Shown here piece after piece: positions 18,256 through 27,354 of a stretch of 64,000 bases of DNA (position 1 is its first letter; every line of letters begins with the position of its first letter). Source of the DNA: Sinorhizobium mexicanum (GTDB lineage: Bacteria > Pseudomonadota > Alphaproteobacteria > Rhizobiales > Rhizobiaceae); contig NZ_CP041238.1 in the NCBI RefSeq assembly GCF_013488225.1, positions 2,257,501 through 2,321,500 of the forward strand. The letters are read 5' to 3'. The position numbers were made by a program, and so were the translations under genes. Under the pieces are notes generated by a model. That model was not told the origin of the DNA. It saw nothing but the letters and a program-made list of their open reading frames with translations, and searched no databases.

Positions 18256-19497
18256 TCAGTCGCAATGCCGATAGCCGGACTTGCGCGTTCTCAGGTCGAA
18301 ATGGAAGTGGTCCTTGTGGAACGGGTCGCTGCCGGGGCCGAGCACGGTGTTGAAATACTTGCAGCTGTCGGAGCGCACGGCCTTCAGAAGGCCACGTTCG
18401 CGGAAGGCGAAGAAGCCCTTTCTGCGAACATCGATCTCCTTGCCGTTCTTCAGGACGAACTTGCCGACATCGATGGCATTGCCGTGCGCGTGCTCCGACA
18501 TCGGATTGCCGCGGCGCGAATTCATCGTGCGGCAGGAATAGCCGCCGAGCGGCTTGATCGTCTTGACCCCGGACCAGTAGCGGTAGCGCGAGGACGGGGC
18601 GAGCTCGTATTTGACCCACTGGGCGAACGCTTCGGTCACCTGGCAGTTCAGCTTTACCGCCGGCTTGACGGCGATGCCGCCGGAAAGGCCGCTAAGCTCG
18701 ATCGGATAATCGATACCGCAGGACGGTCCGTTGCCGATCCGCGGGATATCGCGGAAGACGACGCCGAGCTTCTTCAGGCGCTGGCGGCAGGCGATTTCCG
18801 CCCGAGGCATTTCACCGGTAAATTCCGGCGTGGACATCGGATTGCGCGCGCGCGGCAGGAAGGCGACCTGCTGCGGCTCCCGCGTCGGCCGGCTTGTCCG
18901 CTGCGGCTCGATGTAACGCGGTCTTTTCGCCTCCTCGGTGGAGATCTGCTGCGGCGCCAGCGGAGGCAGATCAGGATCGTAGCCGAGGTCCGGCCCGGAT
19001 GCGGGCGCCGGACCGGCGGAACCGCCAAGTTGATGCACGTTGTCCTCGCCAATGCCGGCGACCACCGGCTGGCTGACGTTGCCCTCGGCAATCTCGTTGC
19101 TCTGCTCTTCGGCAAGCCCGACGACGGGCTGGACCCCAAGCATGGCGTCCATATTGACGCCTTCGGGGGGCACCGTCATCGGAGCGGCGCTTGCCATCTG
19201 TGTTCCGGCCGCGGGCATCGGCTCGCTGTCGATCATCGGCAGATCGCCGCCCGGCCGCGCACCAGGATTGGCCTGCACGACGTTGCCGCTCGAGGCCGCC
19301 ACCGGTTCACCCGACGGGTAAGCCGCCGCGATTTCCTGGCGCGGCCGCGCAGCGGTACGCACGGGCTCTATGGCGCTGACACGAGCGCCGCCGTCGATCC
19401 GGGCGGAAGGCGCGAGCACGTTGGTTGTGCAAGCAACGAGGGAAGCGGACAGCACCAGCGCAGTCAGCGGTCGATGGAGAAGAGAAACACACGCCAT
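18256..19497 (-). CDS. Extensin-like C-terminal domain lipoprotein, putative LAS-type peptidase
   Basis: 413-aa envelope protein. The signal peptide ends in a lipobox-like LVAC at residue 23, so it is probably a lipoprotein. A long low-complexity Pro/Ala/Gln region (25-225) leads to the extensin-like C domain (about 230-413). That domain has SEHAHGNAIDVGKF and, near the end, HKDHFHFDL. These match the SxHxxGxAxD and HxH zinc ligands of LAS (VanY/MepA-like) peptidoglycan peptidases, so a cell-wall peptidase is a plausible function. Four or more cysteines may form disulfides. An in-frame TTG nine codons earlier is the only upstream alternative. Confidence 0.8.
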   Translation of the reverse strand: MACVSLLHRPLTALVLSASLVACTTNVLAPSARIDGGARVSAIEPVRTAARPRQEIAAAYPSGEPVAASSGNVVQANPGARPGGDLPMIDSEPMPAAGTQMASAAPMTVPPEGVNMDAMLGVQPVVGLAEEQSNEIAEGNVSQPVVAGIGEDNVHQLGGSAGPAPASGPDLGYDPDLPPLAPQQISTEEAKRPRYIEPQRTSRPTREPQQVAFLPRARNPMSTPEFTGEMPRAEIACRQRLKKLGVVFRDIPRIGNGPSCGIDYPIELSGLSGGIAVKPAVKLNCQVTEAFAQWVKYELAPSSRYRYWSGVKTIKPLGGYSCRTMNSRRGNPMSEHAHGNAIDVGKFVLKNGKEIDVRRKGFFAFRERGLLKAVRSDSCKYFNTVLGPGSDPFHKDHFHFDLRTRKSGYRHCD

Positions 19498-19863
19498 ACT
19501 CACTGCCGCCTTCGTCCGCGACAAAACCGAAGCCTTGTCGATGCGCCGCCGATCCTACAGCGCCGCCCGTCCAGCCGGACGCGCAAAGGCCGCTGTAGCA
19601 CTTTGAACTGCTGCATGTTTATCCTCGCTCGGCCATGATTTAAGGAAACATGCCGCCGCCAAAACCGTGGCTGCCGCCTGTGTCGTCAACCGGGCGGACG
19701 GCTGAGAAAATCGTATTTCGGTCGGACTTTAGGTAAACAGGGTAAACGAAGCCTTTCCGGCGCCATACCAGATCCGGCAATCAACCTGCGCGTTGGTATG
19801 ATTGGTGGCCCGCATCCCTTCGAATGCGGGCCGTAAAACTTCACATCGAAACCCGACACGCCG
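19498..19863. other. Intergenic region with a RIME-like half element
   Basis: 366-bp spacer between two minus-strand envelope genes. The left part must hold the promoter of the extensin-like gene. A single RIME-like palindrome lies at 19594-19658. No coding frame with a recognisable product is seen. Confidence 0.6.
19594..19658. repeat. RIME-like palindrome, copy 2 (one module)
   Basis: AGCACTTTGAACTGCTGCATG...TTATCC and ATGATTTAAGGAAACATG repeat the second module of the elements at 18005 and 34884, with an imperfect centre. The first palindrome module (GCGCGTC..GACGCGC) is missing. Confidence 0.65.
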
Positions 19864-20409
19864 TCAGCGGCATTCCCCGCGGTGGACGATGCTGAACCCG
19901 CCAGCTTCCGCCTCGCAAGCATTTGCGAAGGTGCGCATGAGGCCTGCGCGCCGGCCGCAGACGGGGGCAAACTCCATCGTGCAGACCTGTTGCACAGGGG
20001 GACGGCTAGCGGGGCGGCATTCGCCAGGCCCGATGACGCGGAAGCCTTCTGCACGAGCGAGGCAGGCATTCGAAAACGTCTGTGTCCGTCGGCCACGCTG
20101 GCCGCAAACCGGCGCGAATTCGCGGGTGCAGGCTTGCGGCGGGCGACTAGCGGGGCGGCACTGACCGCGATGGACGACCCGGAAGCCGTCGGCCCGCGCC
20201 TGGCAAGCATTCGGGAAGGTCGTCAGGCGATTGCCGCGTTGACCGCATACCGGGTCGAATTCCATTGTGCAGATTGGCGTCGGACGGCTGGGTCTCGGGC
20301 CGGGGCGCGGTTCGTCAACGACAACCGTGCAGGCCGAAAGGAAGCCGAGCGCCATGAGGACGACAGTGGAGAGCCGCAAGATAAAGGGTTTGAGAAGCAA
20401 CACAGGCAT
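19864..20409 (-). CDS. Three-domain Kazal-type serine protease inhibitor lipoprotein
   Basis: 181-aa protein. Signal peptide with lipobox LSAC at residue 27, then a Pro/Arg-rich spacer (34-45), then three tandem Kazal-like domains of four cysteines each: Cys47-84, Cys94-131 and Cys143-180, joined by RPASRPP linkers. Each begins CT(M/R)EF.PVCG and contains TF.NAC. This is the reactive-loop layout of avian ovomucoid third domain (CTLEYRPLCG), where the residue after CT is P1. By that alignment the P1 residues are Met49, Arg96 and Met145. Predicted role: a surface or periplasmic inhibitor of chymotrypsin/subtilisin- and trypsin-like proteases. Activity is inferred. Confidence 0.85.
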   Translation of the reverse strand: MPVLLLKPFILRLSTVVLMALGFLSACTVVVDEPRPGPRPSRPTPICTMEFDPVCGQRGNRLTTFPNACQARADGFRVVHRGQCRPASRPPQACTREFAPVCGQRGRRTQTFSNACLARAEGFRVIGPGECRPASRPPVQQVCTMEFAPVCGRRAGLMRTFANACEAEAGGFSIVHRGECR

Positions 20410-20484
20410 ACTCCTCCCGATCGAATCGTCGGATCGCGTCATGTCTTGTCGGAACAGCGAAACGATCTAACGCTTTGAAACGAC

Positions 20485-20530
20485 GCAATTTCGGACGGAA
20501 ACCGTTACACACGTTTCCCGGGATTTCTTT
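20485..20530. repeat. Short interspersed palindromic repeat, copy C
   Basis: GCAATTTCGGACGGAAACCG..ACACACGTTTCCCGGGAT is a diverged member of the family seen at 12930 and 38784. It lies upstream of the Kazal gene. Confidence 0.65.
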
Positions 20531-20654
20531 CAGCCCCAAGCGACCGGCCTGCCACGGCCAATGCCGCGTCATCTGACGCCGCCCGCGGCATTACGTCAAG
20601 TCCCGCGAGTTGGGCGCATTCGCATACAACCGTCGATAGGATCGTGGCCGCATA

Positions 20655-20685
20655 TAAAAAAGCCCGCGTTCGTTTGAACGCGGGC
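20655..20685 (-). terminator. Rho-independent terminator of the chemoreceptor gene
   Basis: On the minus strand the perfect 10-bp stem GCCCGCGTTC / GAACGCGGGC with a 4-nt loop is followed directly by TTTTTT. It lies 34 bp downstream of the methyl-accepting chemotaxis gene. Confidence 0.9.
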
Positions 20686-20718
20686 CAGTCTTTGCTACTG
20701 TAGGAGTCTTCTTCTCCG

Positions 20719-22533
20719 TCAGGCCGCCCTGCCGTAGGCCGCGCGACGATTCCTTTCCTGCAGGCAGAACTTTTCAAGCAGCGCCTTCAACTCGCGGCTC
20801 TCGTGTGCGAGCGTCTGGCTCGCGGCAGTGGTCTCCTCGACCATCGCGGCGTTCTGCTGGGTCATCTGGTCCATGCTGTTGACGGCGGTGTTGACCTCCT
20901 GGAGCCCCGTCGCCTGTTCGCGGGCGGCCGTGGCGATCGAGGCCACCTGCTCGTTCACGCGATTGACCAGGGTCTCGATCTCCATCAGGGCGTCACCCGT
21001 CGAGCGCACCAGTTCCACCCCGGCGCCGACTTCCTTGACCGATGTGCCGATCAAGTCCTTGATCTCCTTGGCGGCGCCAGCGGAGCGCTGCGCAAGCTCG
21101 CGCACTTCTTGGGCGACGACGGCGAAGCCGCGGCCCGCCTCGCCGGCCCGCGCCGCCTCAACGCCGGCGTTGAGCGCGAGCAGGTTGGTCTGGAAGGCGA
21201 TTTCGTCGATCACGCCGATGATCTGGCTGATCCGGTTGGAGGACGCTTCGATCCGCCCCATGGCATCGATCGCATTGCGAACAATGCCGCCGGATTTCGC
21301 CGCGCTCGCCTTCGTCTCATTGACCATGTCGCGGGCCTCGTGGGCACGGTCGGAAGCATGGCGAACGGTCGAGGTGATCTCGTCGAGCGCCGCCGCAGTC
21401 TCTTCGAGGGCCGCCGCCTGCTGCTCCGTCCGGCGAGACAGGTTGTGCGCGGCCTCCGAAATATCCCCGGCGCTGCCGTGGACGATCTCGGTCGACTGCG
21501 AGATGGCGCCGATGACACCGCGAAGTGCCGCAACCGCGGTGTTGAAGTCCTGCTGCAGCTTCGCATACTCGGGAGCGATCTCATCGACTTCGGCTGTCAG
21601 GTCGCCGCTCGCCAGCCGCTCCAGCGCCGCGCCGATCGTGTCCATCGCGTCCGCCTGCGCCTCGGCTGTCGCACGCTGGCGCTCCTCGTTGTCGCGCCGT
21701 TCGGCATCCAGCCTGTGCTGCTGTTCCTCCTCGCGCGAGCGCAACTCGAGCCGCTCCCGGACCGAATCGCGAAGCACGACTAGCACCTTGGCCATCTGGC
21801 CGATTTCGTCACCGCGATCGGTTTCCGGCACATCGGAGGAAAGATCCTCGTCGGCGATCGCGCGCATCGAGATTTTCAACTTCTCGACCGGCCGCACGAC
21901 GCTGCGTACGATCGCCAGCGCCGCCGTCAGGATTGCCAGCGCCGCTGCAGCCAGAATGCCAGCCATCTGCCAGGCGCGCTCACGGAACATGGCGGCGAGA
22001 TCGTCGGCATAGACGCCGGTGCCGACCACCCACCCCCAGGGTTCGAAGCCGGCCACATGGGAATATTTCAACACCGGTTCGTCTGCCCCGGGCTTCGGCC
22101 AGTAGTAGTCGACGAAACCCTTGCCCTGCGCCTGCACCGTTTTGACGAACTCTACGAAGAGATGCTTGCCGTTCGGGTCCTTGTTGGCGGTGAGATCCGT
22201 CCCGTCGAGCTCCGGCTTGATCGGGTGCATGACCATGGTCGGGTGCATGTCGTTGACCCAGAAATAGCCGCTGTCCTGATAGCGCATCGCCTTGACGGCT
22301 TCGAGCGCCCGCTTCTGCGCCTCCTCGCGCGAAAGCGTGCCGGCCGTCTCCTGCTTATAGTACGCCTCGAACACCGTAACCGCGTTCTCGTTCATCGCCG
22401 CGAGCATCGCCTTGCGCTCCGCGACCAGCTTGTCCTGCGCCTGAACCAGAGCAAACGTCAGTGCCGCCGCCATTGTCAGCAGCGCAAACCCCACCAGCGC
22501 GTAGAGACGCGCTGAAATCCGAAATTTTCTCAT
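20719..22533 (-). CDS. Methyl-accepting chemotaxis protein with single Cache sensor
   Basis: 604-aa chemoreceptor. A first membrane helix (about 10-30) is followed by a periplasmic sCache_2-type domain with the hallmark GYFWVND and [11 protein letters not shown] (about 95-120), then a second helix near 190-208, a HAMP domain (about 210-265), and a long signalling coiled coil. The highly conserved tip [21 protein letters not shown] lies near 445. No CheR-binding pentapeptide is seen at the C-terminus. Cache receptors of this type often sense small carboxylates, but the ligand here is unknown. Monocistronic, with its own terminator. Confidence 0.93.
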   Translation of the reverse strand: MRKFRISARLYALVGFALLTMAAALTFALVQAQDKLVAERKAMLAAMNENAVTVFEAYYKQETAGTLSREEAQKRALEAVKAMRYQDSGYFWVNDMHPTMVMHPIKPELDGTDLTANKDPNGKHLFVEFVKTVQAQGKGFVDYYWPKPGADEPVLKYSHVAGFEPWGWVVGTGVYADDLAAMFRERAWQMAGILAAAALAILTAALAIVRSVVRPVEKLKISMRAIADEDLSSDVPETDRGDEIGQMAKVLVVLRDSVRERLELRSREEEQQHRLDAERRDNEERQRATAEAQADAMDTIGAALERLASGDLTAEVDEIAPEYAKLQQDFNTAVAALRGVIGAISQSTEIVHGSAGDISEAAHNLSRRTEQQAAALEETAAALDEITSTVRHASDRAHEARDMVNETKASAAKSGGIVRNAIDAMGRIEASSNRISQIIGVIDEIAFQTNLLALNAGVEAARAGEAGRGFAVVAQEVRELAQRSAGAAKEIKDLIGTSVKEVGAGVELVRSTGDALMEIETLVNRVNEQVASIATAAREQATGLQEVNTAVNSMDQMTQQNAAMVEETTAASQTLAHESRELKALLEKFCLQERNRRAAYGRAA

Positions 22534-22745
22534 CCCCAGCCTCCACTTTGAGGCTGCAGGATAGGAGGAGGTCTTTGCAAAGCCCCTAACAAGTGATCAC
22601 TAATTTTTGCGGTACTCACTTAACGATCTGAAAACCACGAAAGGCCTTCACGGCACGCGCGCTCCCCGCGGAATTGTCGGCAGGTCCTCTTTCCTTGTCG
22701 GCCGACCATGCGGTAGATCTTGTTCGACAACAGGGAGACGGGCTG

Positions 22746-23132
22746 ATGACCGAAGCGACCAAGCCGAACGGCGAGCTTACCTTGCGAACGCTCGCCATGC
22801 CGGCGGACGCCAATGCCGCCGGTGACATCTTCGGCGGCTGGGTCATGGCCCAGATGGACCTTTCCTGCGGCATTCGCGCCGCGGAGCGCGCCAGGGGTCG
22901 CGTGGTCACGGCCGCCGTCAAGGAAATGGCCTTCGCCCTGCCGGTGAAGATCGGCGATACGCTTTGCATCTATACCGATATCGTCAAGGTCGGGCGCACG
23001 TCGATGACCTTGAAGGTGGAGGCCTGGGCACAGCGTTACCTCTCCCATGTCATGGAGAAGGTCACGGACGCGATCTTCGTGATGGTGGCGCTCGATTCCG
23101 CCGGCAAGCCGACGCCGGTACCGGAAGAATAG
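22746..23132 (+). CDS. Acyl-CoA thioesterase, hotdog fold (YciA-like)
   Basis: 128-aa hotdog-fold thioesterase. Typical residues: LRTLAMPADANAAGDIFGGW near 13-32, where the Asp and Gly of the catalytic loop lie, then VVTAAVKEMAFALPVKIGD and CIYTDIVKVGRTSM. YciA enzymes cleave a broad range of acyl-CoAs. The ATG at 22746 (MTEATKPN) is chosen over an upstream in-frame start because it directly precedes the conserved part. Monocistronic as far as can be seen. Confidence 0.88.
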   Translation: MTEATKPNGELTLRTLAMPADANAAGDIFGGWVMAQMDLSCGIRAAERARGRVVTAAVKEMAFALPVKIGDTLCIYTDIVKVGRTSMTLKVEAWAQRYLSHVMEKVTDAIFVMVALDSAGKPTPVPEE

Positions 23133-23316
23133 GCAGGCAGATGGGCGCTCGCGCCAGATCCGGCGATCTTCTCCCATATTCGCGTCGTCATGGGCATGAT
23201 CATCAGCCTTAGCCTGGCGCGGCTCTTAAGCGGCGTCGCACTTTTCGTCCAGCACCGCTGCCGGGCTGAAGGACCTCAAGCTGGATCAACGTTCGGGCGG
23301 AGCGGATGGAACCGCC

Positions 23317-23670
23317 TCATCCCTTGAAAATGAACGAGGCGCCGGCGGCGATCAGCGCGAAGCCGACGACGTGGTGCCAGCCGATCGATTCCTTCAGCCA
23401 GAAGACAGAGAAGATGACGAAGATGGTGAGTGTGATCACCTCCTGCATCGTCTTCAACTGCGCCGCCGAATAGACCGAGTGGCCAATGCGGTTCGCGGGT
23501 ACGGCCAGCCAGTATTCGAAGAAGGCGATGCCCCAGCTCGCGACAATGACGATGTAGAGCGGTGAGGACGTGAACTTCAGGTGGCCATACCAGGCAAAGG
23601 TCATGAAGACGTTGGAGACAAGCAGAAGCAGTACCGGCCAGACATAGGCGGGATTGATGGCGAAGGGCAT
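23317..23670 (-). CDS. DMT-like DUF486 membrane protein
   Basis: 117-aa small integral membrane protein of the DUF486 family with four helices, related in size to small multidrug-resistance-type transporters. The conserved pieces [14 protein letters not shown] and [13 protein letters not shown] are present. The ATG at 23670 (MPFAINPAY) is used rather than one at 23811 because the added stretch is polar and unlike the family. Divergent from uvrB. Function unknown. Confidence 0.85.
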   Translation of the reverse strand: MPFAINPAYVWPVLLLLVSNVFMTFAWYGHLKFTSSPLYIVIVASWGIAFFEYWLAVPANRIGHSVYSAAQLKTMQEVITLTIFVIFSVFWLKESIGWHHVVGFALIAAGASFIFKG

Positions 23671-23929
23671 GGAGACCTCGGAGGGCGCGAATCGTTTTCC
23701 CGAAGATGAGCCGATCGAGATCGCCACCGCAAGCGCCCTCGCCGTGCTGAACCCCGCTTTCCAGGGTCTCTCACGCAAAAACCCCTTCCCGATCGATCTG
23801 GCCATTGGCAACCCTGCATGCAGCCATCCAGCGCCAAGTCAACCGAGGTTGCGCGAAACACCCGTTTCGTTTCTGTTTTGTACTCGTTCCCCCCTTCACA
23901 TTCGGGCTGACTCTGTCCATATTCCGGCC

Positions 23930-26900
23930 ATGGCCCGAAATCCAAAGAACTCCCCGAAGAAATCGTCAACACCTAGCGGTTTCGAAGAAGCCCCACAGGC
24001 GCCGCTTTCCGGCACGCCACTGTCCGGCAATATCTCCGATTGGGTAAAGCAGCTCGAATCCGAGGCCGAGGCAAGCACCTTCGAAAGCCAGCGCGAGATC
24101 GCCTCCAAGGCGGGCAAGCATCGCAAGAAGGTGGAAATTGCTGCCTCCAAATCGGCGGCCAAGGAAAAGTCGGCCGACGTAGCACGCGGTGGCAAGGGCA
24201 AGCCGGAGATCGTCGGCGGAAAGACCGCCCGCGGCACGTCGATGGGCGGCAGCCATGATCCGAAGACGCGCGCCGCCGCGGGGCTCAATCCGGTTGCGGG
24301 CCTCGATGTCGCGCTGGAGGATGCCGACAAGCTGACCACCGGTTCCGGCGTGACCGCCACGGTCGACGCGTTGGCAAAGCTGATCGAGAGCGGCAACCCG
24401 CTCTTCAAGGACGGCAAGCTCTGGACGCCGCACCGCCCTGCCCGGCCCGAGAAATCGGAAGGCGGCATTTCGCTGAACATGGTGACCGACTACCAGCCCT
24501 CCGGCGACCAGCCGACGGCGATCGCCGACCTCGTCGAAGGTCTCGGTTCCGGCGAGCGCAACCAGGTGCTGCTCGGCGTCACCGGCTCGGGAAAAACCTT
24601 CACCATGGCCAAGGTGATCGAGGCGACGCAGCGTCCGGCCGTCATCCTCGCGCCGAACAAAACGCTCGCCGCCCAGCTCTATTCCGAATTCAAGAACTTC
24701 TTCCCGGACAACGCGGTCGAGTATTTCGTCTCCTACTACGACTACTACCAGCCGGAAGCCTACGTGCCGCGCTCCGACACCTATATCGAGAAGGAATCCT
24801 CGATCAACGAGCAGATCGACCGCATGCGCCACTCGGCGACGCGCTCGCTCCTGGAACGCGACGACGTCGTCATCGTCGCCTCGGTCTCCTGCATCTACGG
24901 TATCGGCTCGGTCGAGACATATACGGCGATGACCTTCCAGATGAATGTTGGCGACCGGCTCGACCAGCGGCAATTGCTGGCCGACCTGGTGGCGCAGCAG
25001 TACAAGCGCCGCGACATGGATTTCCAGCGCGGCTCGTTCCGCGTGCGCGGCGACACCATCGAGATCTTCCCCGCCCACCTGGAGGATGCCGCCTGGCGCA
25101 TCTCGATGTTCGGCGACGAGATCGACTCGATTACCGAGTTCGATCCGCTGACTGGGCAGAAGACCGGCGACCTGAAATCGGTGAAGATTTACGCCAACTC
25201 GCACTATGTGACGCCGCGACCGACGCTGAACGCCGCCATCAAGGCGATCAAGGACGAGTTGACCTTCCGCCTCGCCGAACTGGAACGCGCCGGTCGCCTG
25301 CTGGAAGCGCAGCGGCTGGAGCAGCGCACCCGCTACGACCTGGAAATGCTGGAGGCCACCGGCTCCTGCCAGGGGATCGAGAACTATTCCCGTTACTTGA
25401 CCGGCCGCAAGCCAGGCGAGCCGCCGCCGACGCTGTTCGAATATATTCCCGACAACGCGCTGATCTTCATCGACGAGAGCCACGTCACCATTCCGCAGAT
25501 CGGCGGCATGTATCGCGGCGACTTCCGCCGCAAGGCGACGCTGGCCGAATACGGCTTCCGCCTGCCCTCCTGCATGGACAACCGGCCGCTGCGCTTCGAG
25601 GAATGGGACGCGATGCGCCCGGACACCATCGCGGTCTCCGCGACGCCCGGCGGCTGGGAGATGGAACAGTCCGGCGGCGTCTTCGCCGAACAGGTCATCC
25701 GCCCGACCGGCCTCATCGACCCGCCGGTCGAAGTGCGTTCGGCCAAGACGCAGGTCGACGACGTGCTCGGAGAAATCCGCGAGACGGCTGCCGCCGGCTA
25801 CCGCACGCTCGTTACCGTGCTCACCAAGCGCATGGCGGAGGATCTCACTGAATACCTGCACGAACAGGGCGTGCGAGTGCGCTACATGCACTCCGACATC
25901 GACACGCTGGAACGCATCGAGATCATCCGCGACCTCCGCCTCGGCGCCTTCGACGTGCTGGTCGGCATCAACCTCTTGCGCGAGGGCCTCGACATTCCCG
26001 AATGCGGCTTCGTCGCCATCCTCGACGCGGACAAGGAAGGCTTCCTGCGTTCGGAAACCTCGCTGATCCAGACGATCGGCCGCGCCGCCCGCAACGTCGA
26101 CGGCAAGGTCATCCTCTATGCCGACACCATCACCGGCTCCATGCAGCGGGCGATGGAGGAAACCGCCCGCCGCCGCGAGAAGCAGATGGCCTACAACCTC
26201 GAAAACGGCATCACGCCGGAATCGGTGAAGGCGAAGATCTCCGACATCCTCGATTCGGTCTACGAGCGCGACCACGTCCGCGCCGACATTTCCGGCGTCT
26301 CCGGCAAGGGTTTTGCGGACGGCGGCCACCTCGTCGGCAACAATCTGCAGGCGCATCTCAACGCGCTCGAAAAACAGATGCGCGACGCCGCCGCCGACCT
26401 CGACTTCGAAACCGCCGCGCGGCTGCGCGACGAGATCAAGCGCCTCAAGGCCGCAGAGCTTGCGGCGCTTGACGATCCGCTGGCACGGGAAGAGGCGCGG
26501 AGTGCCGAAGGCACGACAGGGAGACGAAAAGAAGAGGCGCGGAGCGCCGAAGGCACGACAGGGAAACGAAAAGAGGAGGCGCGGAGTGCGGAGCGCAAGA
26601 GGGACGGAAAGGCCATCCCCAGCCCAATCTCCCCCCCTGTGGGGGAGATGTCCGGCAGGACAGAGGGGGGTAAGCCCGCCTCACCCGCCGGCTACTTCCA
26701 GAAACCTTCGCTCGACGACATGGGGCCAGGCACCGACACCGAACGCCCGCTCTTCCGCAAGCCGGACCTCGACGAAATGGGCCGCGACGTGGCCGTCCCG
26801 GCCGGCAAGGGGCAATCGCTGTTCCGCAAGAACACCCTCGACGAGATGACCGTCGGCCGAACGGAAAAGCCGGTGACAGGAAAAGTGCCGGAGAAGCCGC

Positions 26901-27001
26901 TGATCCGGGCGAAGCCAGGCGTTGGGTCGTACGAGGATCCGGCGGAGGAGAAGCAGCGCAAGGGCCGGACGAAGGGGAAAACGGGGCGGCCAGGGAGATA
27001 G
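23930..27001 (+). CDS. uvrB: UvrABC system protein B with long N- and C-terminal extensions
   Basis: 1023-aa UvrB, the damage-verifying helicase-like subunit of nucleotide excision repair (E. coli UvrB is 673 aa). A basic/low-complexity N-terminal extension of about 180 residues precedes the core, which starts near [12 protein letters not shown]. Walker A is [14 protein letters not shown] near 218; the beta-hairpin [12 protein letters not shown] and the DEAD-like [10 protein letters not shown] are seen. A C-terminal UVR domain ([19 protein letters not shown]) ends near 845. The tail holds two and a half 14-residue repeats ([11 protein letters not shown]...), a stretch encoded by a repeat element, then three LD(D/E)M motifs. 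ATG 23930 (MARNPKNS) is preferred; the frame is open further upstream. Confidence 0.93.
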   Translation: MARNPKNSPKKSSTPSGFEEAPQAPLSGTPLSGNISDWVKQLESEAEASTFESQREIASKAGKHRKKVEIAASKSAAKEKSADVARGGKGKPEIVGGKTARGTSMGGSHDPKTRAAAGLNPVAGLDVALEDADKLTTGSGVTATVDALAKLIESGNPLFKDGKLWTPHRPARPEKSEGGISLNMVTDYQPSGDQPTAIADLVEGLGSGERNQVLLGVTGSGKTFTMAKVIEATQRPAVILAPNKTLAAQLYSEFKNFFPDNAVEYFVSYYDYYQPEAYVPRSDTYIEKESSINEQIDRMRHSATRSLLERDDVVIVASVSCIYGIGSVETYTAMTFQMNVGDRLDQRQLLADLVAQQYKRRDMDFQRGSFRVRGDTIEIFPAHLEDAAWRISMFGDEIDSITEFDPLTGQKTGDLKSVKIYANSHYVTPRPTLNAAIKAIKDELTFRLAELERAGRLLEAQRLEQRTRYDLEMLEATGSCQGIENYSRYLTGRKPGEPPPTLFEYIPDNALIFIDESHVTIPQIGGMYRGDFRRKATLAEYGFRLPSCMDNRPLRFEEWDAMRPDTIAVSATPGGWEMEQSGGVFAEQVIRPTGLIDPPVEVRSAKTQVDDVLGEIRETAAAGYRTLVTVLTKRMAEDLTEYLHEQGVRVRYMHSDIDTLERIEIIRDLRLGAFDVLVGINLLREGLDIPECGFVAILDADKEGFLRSETSLIQTIGRAARNVDGKVILYADTITGSMQRAMEETARRREKQMAYNLENGITPESVKAKISDILDSVYERDHVRADISGVSGKGFADGGHLVGNNLQAHLNALEKQMRDAAADLDFETAARLRDEIKRLKAAELAALDDPLAREEARSAEGTTGRRKEEARSAEGTTGKRKEEARSAERKRDGKAIPSPISPPVGEMSGRTEGGKPASPAGYFQKPSLDDMGPGTDTERPLFRKPDLDEMGRDVAVPAGKGQSLFRKNTLDEMTVGRTEKPVTGKVPEKPLIRAKPGVGSYEDPAEEKQRKGRTKGKTGRPGR
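26491..26613 (+). repeat. 42-bp tandem repeat inside uvrB
   Basis: Units begin at 26491, 26533 and 26575, each AGAGGCGCGGAG(T/C)GCCGA or close to it. The first two are near identical over 42 bp and the third decays after about 18 bp. The period keeps the reading frame (14 residues per unit). Confidence 0.85.
26617..26680. repeat. Intergenic-type palindromic repeat within the uvrB reading frame
   Basis: The hairpin ATCTCCCCC..GGGGGAGAT (26627-26649) is followed by GTCCGGCAGGACAGAGGGGG. This composition and layout are those of short palindromic repeats normally found between genes in Rhizobiaceae. Here it is translated as part of the UvrB tail. Confidence 0.7.
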
Positions 27002-27354
27002 CCGCCCCACCACGGGCATCAGAAACCGACACGGCAAGCGCCGCCTCAGATTGACGAAAGGGGTCCAGCAGCTTTGTTTCACCCCAGGTTGAAAGAAGGT
27101 CGTAAACTGCCGTGAGGTGCTCGTGGTAGGGCGGCCGAGCACCGGATTTCGAGCCGCCTAGAATCCTCACTAGTCAAGAACGATTTCCACCTATCAAACG
27201 CCCCCAACGATTTGTCTTTCAACGTTCGTTTTGGCAAAGGTGCCCCCGGCCGTCGCCCTGCGAAAACCCCTTATTTTTTATGGAACTTTCCTCCCTATTG
27301 CGGATTTGGTCATTGCCGCATTTAAGGCAATACTAAATTAGGGAGAAAAAAGAC
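27002..27354. other. Intergenic region upstream of the Gly-rich gene
   Basis: This 353-bp spacer is without a recognisable gene. The last 100 bp become AT-rich (CTTATTTTTTATGG, TTTAAGGCAATACTAAATTA) and end in a GGGAG ribosome site, so a promoter for the Gly-rich secreted protein probably lies here. Confidence 0.55.

Larger units (their letters stand above)
20410..20718. other. Intergenic region with palindromic repeat and terminator
   Basis: This 309-bp spacer contains copy C of the 45-bp repeat and the terminator of the chemoreceptor gene. It also has to hold the promoter of the Kazal gene. No further gene is recognised. Confidence 0.6.

Noticed and set aside
23966..26356. 796-residue open frame on the minus strand opposite uvrB
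   Set aside because: It is the mirror of the uvrB codon pattern in GC-rich DNA; it has no family features, and uvrB is certain on the other strand.
26627..26649. Hairpin in uvrB considered as a terminator or as a frameshift site
   Set aside because: It has no T-run, and the frame continues without interruption into conserved LD(D/E)M motifs, so it is read through.
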